A DNA stretch of 64,000 bases, taken from Luidia sarsii. Taxonomy: Eukaryota > Echinodermata > Asteroidea > Paxillosida > Luidiidae. A program made the position numbers and the translations under genes. Shown here in pieces: positions 47,101 to 56,100 of the stretch. The notes below the pieces were generated by a model, which was given only the letters and a program-made list of their open reading frames with translations, did not search any database and was not told the origin of the DNA. The stretch lies in NCBI GenBank assembly GCA_949987565.1, contig OX465111.1, positions 5,923,921-5,987,920 of the forward strand. The letters run 5' to 3'. Each line of letters opens with the position of its first letter. Positions within the stretch are counted from its first letter, which is position 1.

Positions 47101-50100
47101 GACCGCACTCGAAAGCGGGAGTCACGGGTTCAAATCTCGCCCGAGCTGCCTAAAACTGTTTTTCAGGCAAAGGGCATCAGGCAAAGCACTGAATACTTGG
47201 TGCTTAGTAGTCAGTACGTCAAGCAGGGCAAACCGTCATTGAAGGACACTTACTCCCTCTGTCTGTATGCCACTTGTCAACCATCATGTAGGCGCTTGTA
47301 TCATAAAGTTATGCGAAAAAGGTAGCAGATTGCATAGTGATTGAAATGACCTGTAGTCTACAAATTCACTGATGACGGCCATACTGGTCGAAACGTTGAG
47401 TTATGAAACGTTGAGTTACCACTCAGGTTCTTTTCAGAACCACACCTCTTCTTTTAGAGACCTTATACATGGTGTCACCGCAAACCTTCCTATATTGATT
47501 CACCCACCATGCAAATCCTTAAGTCTTATTTAAAAGTAAGTGGCTTTGATGTTTTGCCTCTAGTAAGACCATTCTCAAAAGGACAAGCTCAAAATGATTC
47601 CTTTGAATACATAAGTAGATTTGTTTGAACTCGCTTTTTAGGCAATTGGGACATCGTGATCTCGGTATCTGGCTCGTTTTGAGAGGAACGTCAATTCCTA
47701 TCTCCAGCTCCTCCCCCATCTCCTGCCTTAGCCCTCAACTTAGGCTTGGCTTTATAGCCTTGTTTTGGAGCGAAATTGCAGAAATGAGAGTGCTGAGCAC
47801 TCGGAACTGAATGCACTTAGTGCAATCCCTCATTTAAGATTTGAAGTAGGAGGTTTGCGATGACGCCATTTATATATCATCCCTTAACCCTAACGCTTTA
47901 CACCTCCCGCACAGGACACACACTGTATACAGCAATTTACCACAGTGCCCACAGGGGGTGTAGGCTCACACACCACAGGTCAACACAAAAAAAAAACCGC
48001 TGTGGAATGTCCTTGTGCATGGCCCTTATCCACCCAGAAGGAAAAACCATGTGTGGTTTGTTGTGGTTTCAATGCTGGTTAGGGTTAAGAGGAGTGTGGC
48101 TCTGAACAGAGTAGGTAACTCAACGTTTTATACAGTACGTCTTCATTTTCATTGATCACATCTCTTTTCCTAAACTAAGCCCTTTTGGGTGATGGTTAAA
48201 AAGCTTATCAACTCATGAAACTTAAAACCATAACCTTGACAGAGACTTTTAGCATACATTAGACTCAAGTAGGAGGTTTGCGGTGACACCAAGTATATCA
48301 TCTCTTAAGAGAAGGAGTGTGGCTCTGAAAAGAGTCGGTACATGTAAGTCAACCTTTCAGGTAGTGGGTAGTGTGTACTCTGCCCATCGTCAGTAGACAC
48401 GGCAAGCCCTCATTGAATGACAACTGTCGGCCTTGTCCGTCGCAGAGTCACCTCCCGAGACCAAAGAGTCTGTCGACCGCCGATGTCAAGGCCCCCGACC
48501 TGAAGCCCAGGCGCCACCGCCACGGCCGCCCTCCGGACGAGGGACAGTCGCCGCGACCCAAGCCCCCGGCCAACGGCTTTGTCTCCCCCGAGGCGGACAG
48601 CGGCTTCATGGGGTCGGAGAGCAGCCGCCAGTCCAACCCCAACGGGGGCCCCCAGGGCCACGTCGGCCGACATCAAGGCCGGACACTCGGGGACAAGTAA
48701 GATCTGAATCCCGCATCTCAAACACCGTAAATGTTCACGCACACGGCGCACCCGCATATAATGCGCACGGCCCCAATTTTCAAAAGTTAGAGGGCCTGAT
48801 GTTTGGATCCTTAGCAGGACCTTCCTGCTAAGGTCTTCTTTACTTTTGTGGGGAAAAAAAAATTTGCTTATGGCCAGCAGGCTGTAGTCATGTATAAAGC
48901 TCGCTCCCAACTTTTTATTCATAAGGCAGTGCAAAAAAGTGCGTCTCACACGCGGCCATTTACGGTAGGTTCGAAACTTCGGACATCATATCATTATTTG
49001 CTGAATTTTCTGAATTCAAATGTCGTTTTAGATGTAACTCAAGAATGGTCAGGAATAAGTAAGAAGGCTGTAGATTGTAATTCCTCACCTATGTACGATG
49101 TGTCTTCTAGAGTCATACTGAAACGCAACTCAACTGCGCTTCAGCGTCAGCTTACACTATGAACATCTAAACCGTTAAAATGGGGTGAAAATGTCATTTA
49201 GCCCTGAAAAGAAAATTCACCGTGTTTTAACCCCTATTTCATAGCACACAGTTAGGCAAGTCATTTTCACGGTGTTTTCAGCAGTGGTCTCCAAGGCCAC
49301 TTTCCTGGTGGCAAATGGCTAGAGGCAATTTAGAAGTATCCGGGAGTGACAGGTACAAGGACACCATACAGTACCTCTATGGGGGCTGGTGGTCCCTACT
49401 TGTAATTGAAGTAGTCATACCTCAAGGCAGGAGCTTACCACCCTAGATATTCACGGTTTTTTTTCACGGTTTCTTTAGCGTCCTGAAGATGTCCTTATCA
49501 GGTCAGAGAGGCGATTATTTTCACGGTGAATTCACTGTAAAATGCACCGTGAAATCACAGTAACTATTTAGTTTCATGACGAAATGACATTTTCACCCCT
49601 CTTTCACGGTTTAGATGTTCATAGTGTTAAATTGCTTCAGACTGGCGTGCCCACCCTGGCAAAGACTATTTGGGAAGGCCGCCATCTAAGGGCTGGATAG
49701 CTCAGATGGAAGGAGAGCTGGTACGCAAAACCAGAAGTCTCAGGTTCAAATCCCAGTCAAAAGTTTTCTCTCCGTTTTTTAATTTTTCTTCAAAACAAAT
49801 TCTATTGACAATCTTGCGGTTTTTTGTTTTTTGTTTTTTTTAACTCTCTCCTCGGACAGGCCGAATCCCCGGTCCGCAAAGCTACCCATGGGCCTGAGAT
49901 CCCCACTCGGGGTCCAGAGGAGACATGCGACAGATGAGGGAAGCCCACAGTTCTCTGACTATGACATCAGTGAGAGGGAGGAGGAGGTGGAGGAGGAGGA
50001 GGAGGAGGAAGACGAGCGCGAGGAGGAGGAGAGTCTGGCCTTTGACAGTCGGAAGGCAATGGTTATGGACAGGACGCCTTTTACCAAAGGTGCGAGTCTT

Positions 50101-53100
50101 TTGGCACCCCTACCCCCAGCTAAGATAGTTGACTATTTGGGAATGCTGCCATGTTAACCACTTCGCGTTGGGACCTCCAAATCCGGAGCTCCATTGGCTT
50201 TACTATGCGACGGGGCCCTCCGAATCCGGGCACCACTATTGTCCACATTCTAAACAAGTTTTCAGCTTAGAACAAAGCAATACGAATCAGTACAAAGACC
50301 CTTTTTGACGCAAGTGGCCACATGAATTGCAAGATTAGCAGCAGTAATTGTGCAATTGTGGGACTTTTACTGTGGAGGATACCGCGCAGCAGTTGAAAGC
50401 ACGCGGGGGACATTGTCTTTGCATGCCACACAGCCCAACGGTCGTCGGTCTGGGATTGGAATTCCCCCCACATTCTTTACCGTAATCTGTACGCTCGGTT
50501 GTGGCCGACCAACTCGAAGATGTGACTGCCTGGAGTGGAGATGTGACTGCCTGCCTGGAGTCTGCGGTCAGGGATTGACATCACCGCACATGCACACACG
50601 CACACAAGTCCGTTACGGTCCTTTGACGATGCACAATGGGCCCTTTTTCGAACGGATAATCTCTTGACAAAAGCCACAACGACGTCCGAATTGTGCCCGG
50701 TTTTATTCTCTTGTACCCATAGTATACCCTTATCGATTTATTTCACATAAATATATTGATCAGATTGTTTTAGCGAGATTTGAAAATGAGGCATTGTTTA
50801 AAAAAAACCTGTATGGCGGTCATCGACGCTGAAAAAAAAACCCAGCGCGAAGTGGTTAAGGGCTGGGTAGCTTGGGTGGGGCAGCATTGGTGATATGTAC
50901 GGCAGTGAATGGCTGAATGCTTCTGACTGGCACCCCAAGCCCAGTTGTAGCTGACTAGTTGGGAAGGCTGCCATGTAAGGGCTGTATAGCACGGGTACAT
51001 GTAGTGCAGCATTGGTGATATATACGGCCCAGTTGATTGTAAAAGGCTTCTGACTGGCGTCTCCACCCCGGCAAAGATACATGTACATGTAGCTGACTAG
51101 TTGGGAAGGCTGCCACCTAAATGCTGGATAGCACGGGTAGTGTAGCATTGGTGATATACGGCAGTTAATGGTTGAATGCTTCTGACTGGCGCCCCCACCC
51201 CGGCAAAGACTAGCTGACTAGTTGGGAAGGCTGTCACTTACTGCTCGGGTGGTAGAGCACTGGTATGTTGAGTCAGAGGTCTCGGGTTCAAGTCTCGTTC
51301 CGATCAAATTTCCTTGACTATTTTCATAAGATGTTTCCAATTTCTCAGTCAACGACCTTGCCATTGTTTATTGAAAATACAGACAAGTGCTATCATCCAA
51401 ATGACAAAATATATCACAAATTGATGTCTTCGTGTATTAAGGCCCGTGTTAAAACTGAAAACTTAACAAATGGAATTCTATGTTGACTCTTAGAGTATGC
51501 TACAGGTTCATGCGCATCACTTAGTCGAAGCTACTGTAAGCACTTAGTTGAAGCTGAAGTTGAAGTTTGTACAATAATTGATGTCATCTGTGTCATTTGC
51601 TGTAAAGATATAAAGACAGATGCGCTGAAGGATCTTAGAAGGATGGTTGATAAGCCCAACGGACAATCAACGGCAGCTCCGTCCCTCAGAGCTCACCCGT
51701 CGGGGCGTCGGCATCCGCCTGAGAGACCAAAGAGGGCAGCAGACAGGCCGAGGCCTGCCGGTCGACGGCAGGCGCCCGATCGCAGACCTGCAGGGCCAGT
51801 CTCAGCCAAAGCTCCCAACGGATCCTGGCACGAGCGCGGGGACTGGGACGGCCCTCGGAGCTACCCAGAGCCAGACCCCCACCGCCGGACGTCGACGAAG
51901 CGGGCCGACCCAGCGCCGTCCTCGCGGCCTCGCGCCAGCAACCCTCGCCCCGCCCCGGTCGACGCGTGGTCCGAAGTCGACGCCGACGCCAGAGCCGGAA
52001 TCGCGGCGCTCAACGGACCAGAGCGGGCGTCTCTCGCAGACCGCTGGCCCAACGCCGCGTTTGATTCGGCGTCGGCAGTCACCCGGAGCAGCGTGAAGTC
52101 GGAGGCCGTCCGCGGCCTCCGGGACGAGATTGAGCGCCTGAAGCGGCAGATGGCCGAGATGAGCGGCCCCAAGACGCTGCCTGGGAGAGTCTCTCCCCCC
52201 GCGCCGTCCCGCGGCCAGACGCCGGGCCCCGGCAGGCACCGGCCAGCCTCCGTGCACTCTGAACCCAGGAGCGGCCGGTCGGAGATCCTGAACGCTCTCC
52301 AGGGTGAAATCGAAGAGCTGAGGAATCGAGTGAACGAGCGCCAAGCCTCACCGCCCGCGGCGCGCGGACCGCCTGCGTCAAGAGTCGCTCCCGGAGACCC
52401 GCCCAGGGGGGGCTACCCAGACGGAACCTTTTTCGACTCCCCGCCGCTTAGGGACGGGTTACGAGAGTCCCTCGGGCGAGCGTACATTCCCAAGCGTGCT
52501 TCCCAAGCTCCTTCCCTGACCAGATCCCCGGCGAGGGCCTACGGACCACCAGGGTCCTCTCCTGTGGTCTCGCCGCCCAATCGCAGGCCCGTCTACCAGA
52601 GCACCCCCTCTGCAAGGGACCGCTCTCCGCCTCCGTACATTCCGGACTCTGCGGCCGTCGCCGGTTCCCCGTCGCCGGCCCTGCGCCGATCGCACCTCTC
52701 CGGACCGCAATCGAGGTGGCGTCCCCCTCCCGAGGCCAGACCGGCCGTCTTCCCGGTCTACTCCACCAGGGCAGAGCCGTGTCCTCTCTGCAGCGGCACG
52801 GGTGTCCACGAGCACGGGGAGTACTCCTATCCGCGGGATCTCCTCCCGACGCGAATCCCCGCTAGCCCTCCTCCGCAAGGCGGCAGAGAGTCTGCGAGGG
52901 CCCCGACCGGACCGGCCCCGATCCCAGGCCCGGTCTTTCATCGGGACCACGTGCCGGTCGGCATGGGCCAGACTCGTGGCCCCGTGCTGGGCAGCTGGGA
53001 TCAGGGTATTCCTGGCCCCAGTCGGGGCTCGGTACGCGACCAGCAACCCGTATTCATCCCTCAGGGCATGGCTGATCAGCAGCAAGTGCAGCAGCAGCAG

Positions 53101-56100
53101 CAGCAGCCTGGGCACCAGCTAGCCGTCGACCAGCCACAGCCGTTAGGCCAACCTGAACAGCTGCAGTATCACCAGCAGCCGTCAATGTCTAAACCTGCAC
53201 AGCCAATGGTCAACCATACCCAGCCTCCGGTCAATCAGCAACCAGTGGTCAACCACATCCAACCACCGATCAACCAACAACAACCACTGGTCAACCATAC
53301 ACAACCACCAGTCAACCAGCAGCAAGCATCAATCAACCATACACAACCACTGATCAACCACCAACAACCTATGGTCAACCATGCACAACCATCAGTCAAC
53401 CATACGCAACCAGTTCCCAGCCAAGCAGCACAAAACCCTAATTTGACCCCCACTCTGACCCCTAACCAAACCCTTTACACGCCCTTGGCCAACTACGTGT
53501 CGCTGGTCCCCGTTCCAGTCTACACTGGGATTCCACTGGGTACCACACCACGGGGCGCCGGCGAAGAGCCCGCCAAGGAGACAAGAGACAAGAAACAGAA
53601 GAAATCAAGGGACACTCCCAAATCTACCAGGTATGTCACCCCCCCCCAAAAAAAAGAGTTACTTGCACAAAGAGCTGCAACAAGAACTTGGCAACATTGC
53701 TTACTGACCAGTCAATCTGAAGGCCTCAAAGGACCCAATGGTTCACTTCCGGCAGGACCTTTCTCAAGGTCGGATTGAAAGGTTCTACCAGGAGTGGAAT
53801 GTTCAGCCCCTTTGAACCATTCAAGGAAAGTAGAGGCTTCAGAAACTAGGCACGACAATTTGTTGACTGCACCAGAATTTGAGCCCAATGTGTAAACCAT
53901 ACCACACCACATAAGTGCGTTCAGATGCTAAAATCACTTCATGCCCTTCTGCTGGGAACAAATTCCGTCTGGTCCGTTTTTAAATGGCTTTTTGCAATAT
54001 GTTTCTACGTCGTCATGTCGTTATAATGTGAACACTGAATGTTATGTGGATAGGATGTCAGCAAGTGCATCAAAGCGGCCAACCATTCCTAATTTTGGAG
54101 GAATCCTTCCTATTTCTTGTTAACAAATTATCACTTTTTTTAACAAGCTCTTGGCAACAGATTCCTATTTTTTGGCTTGCAAATACAGACGTGTATTGCT
54201 GTGTAGCTTGCCCTGTGATTCTTCTTTTTTAGCAGACGTAATCCTGATTTCTTTAGGGATACATGTACGGTAGCTTAGCAGCTGCTATGGTGCAAAATAG
54301 AATATCATAATTTTAAACAAAAAATGACCCGAGGGACGTTCTTTTGCCTATTATGACCATCTGCAAGGCAACCAGCGACTGCCCAGTGCTTCGGCTTAGG
54401 TCTCGGGTTCATGTCCCTGCCGTCATGATCGTTGCTAGTTTGTTACAATTCTTGTCAGAAGTCCCCGACCGCCTTTCCAGAGGTTGAAGGTGCACAGGCG
54501 ACTTGCCAATTCTGAATTGGCAAGTTTAGGCCACAAGAGGGTGCTATCACCAATTTCCTGTCTCTCTCCATCCCCCCCCCCCTCCCCTCCCCTCCCCACG
54601 ACTCTTCATTACTTTTAGGGGAAGTGGAGAGGAGGGAGGGACGACCATCTACGTCACGCCCACTAAGAGGAGAGGCAGGTACTATGTCTTAGATGATGAG
54701 GAGTCAGACCAGATGAGTGTGGAAGAGGAATATTACTACAGAAGGTATCTCAGGATGGATATGGGATATTGAATAATGAAGTTAATACATATGTGACCCG
54801 GCACAGCATAATGAGGAATAACCCCACTTTTGAGATTTTGAGGTTTTCTAATGATGTGAAAGAGTATACCATTAGCTTTCAAATGCTATCAAAATATAAT
54901 ATCCTCTAATACTTAAAATTTCCGAAAATAAAAAAGAAAGAAAATTTATTTGTAATCAAATTGTGAAGATACTTTAGCTTCAGGCGTTGTTTACTGAAAA
55001 AGTGTTTTAGTGGGATATTCCTCATGTCGTTGTGCCGCGTCACATATTGTTGCAAACTGCTCACTGACCTGCAATACATGAATCTCAAAAGTTAGAGGGC
55101 CTGATGTTTTGATCCTACAATGTAGCAGGACCTTTCTCAAAGTCAAAGAAAAATGTCGTTTGAGAAAGGTCCTGCTAGGATTGAAACGTCAAGCCCTCTA
55201 ACCTTTGAGATATTGAGTAATGTGAAGGGGCCATAAATTGATCAATGCATTGATCACTTAATCAATCATTGATCAGTTGATCAATACATGGATGGATTCA
55301 TCAATAAAACGTGTAATCAAACAGATATGGATCAATCCAAAAGCAAAGACATCAACCGAACCGAATTCAGATCAGACTAAAAGATAATGGTTAATGGTTG
55401 AACTTCGTCTGACCGGCATCCTCACCTCGCCAAGGATACCAGTAGAATGACTAAAACCCCTCGTATTCTTTATGGGGTGCAATCAGCCGTGATATTGTTT
55501 TGTATTACGGTATTTTTGTCTATCATTGTCTAAAAGTAATACCAGCATTCCTGACAAGATCGCCATCATGGTTTTTTTCTACCAGAATGAGTACTGGCAT
55601 GAGTACTGGCATGAGTACCGGCATGAGTACTGGCATGAGTACCGGCATGAGTACCGGCATGAATACCGGCAAAAATTGAGGGGAAGAGAACTTGGGTGCT
55701 CCCCCACCCCAACCACCTCTCCGTGAAAACCGAAATTCGAACCGTGCGTCTGCAGAGACAAGTCTATGGCTTTGCCGATTCTTTTCCTGGTGTGGAAAAA
55801 CAACTTGAAATCTTTAAACTCTGTAAAGAATGAGATGCTTGGACCCTCATATCTCCGAGTTTTTTGTGCATGTCACATTCAGCATGCAATTCCTCAATAG
55901 AAATCCTTGTTAGACCATCATTTGTAATGCAGTGCTCACACTAAGTATCAGTGTGTGCCCCGTTTTATATTTTCAAAAATTGGAATTTACGTAAACAGGA
56001 TGCGGGACTGCAATGTGCTGACTGGCGATTCAGTGCGGTTTTGTTTTCGTTGAGGTTGCAATGTTGTTACCGTCTTGATCCAAGCCGACGTTTCTCTTTC

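Noticed and set aside
51802..53115. Antisense frames of 180 and 218 codons opposite AKNA exon 10
   Set aside because: GC-driven shadows of a coding exon with human-like CPLC and coiled-coil motifs on the plus strand.
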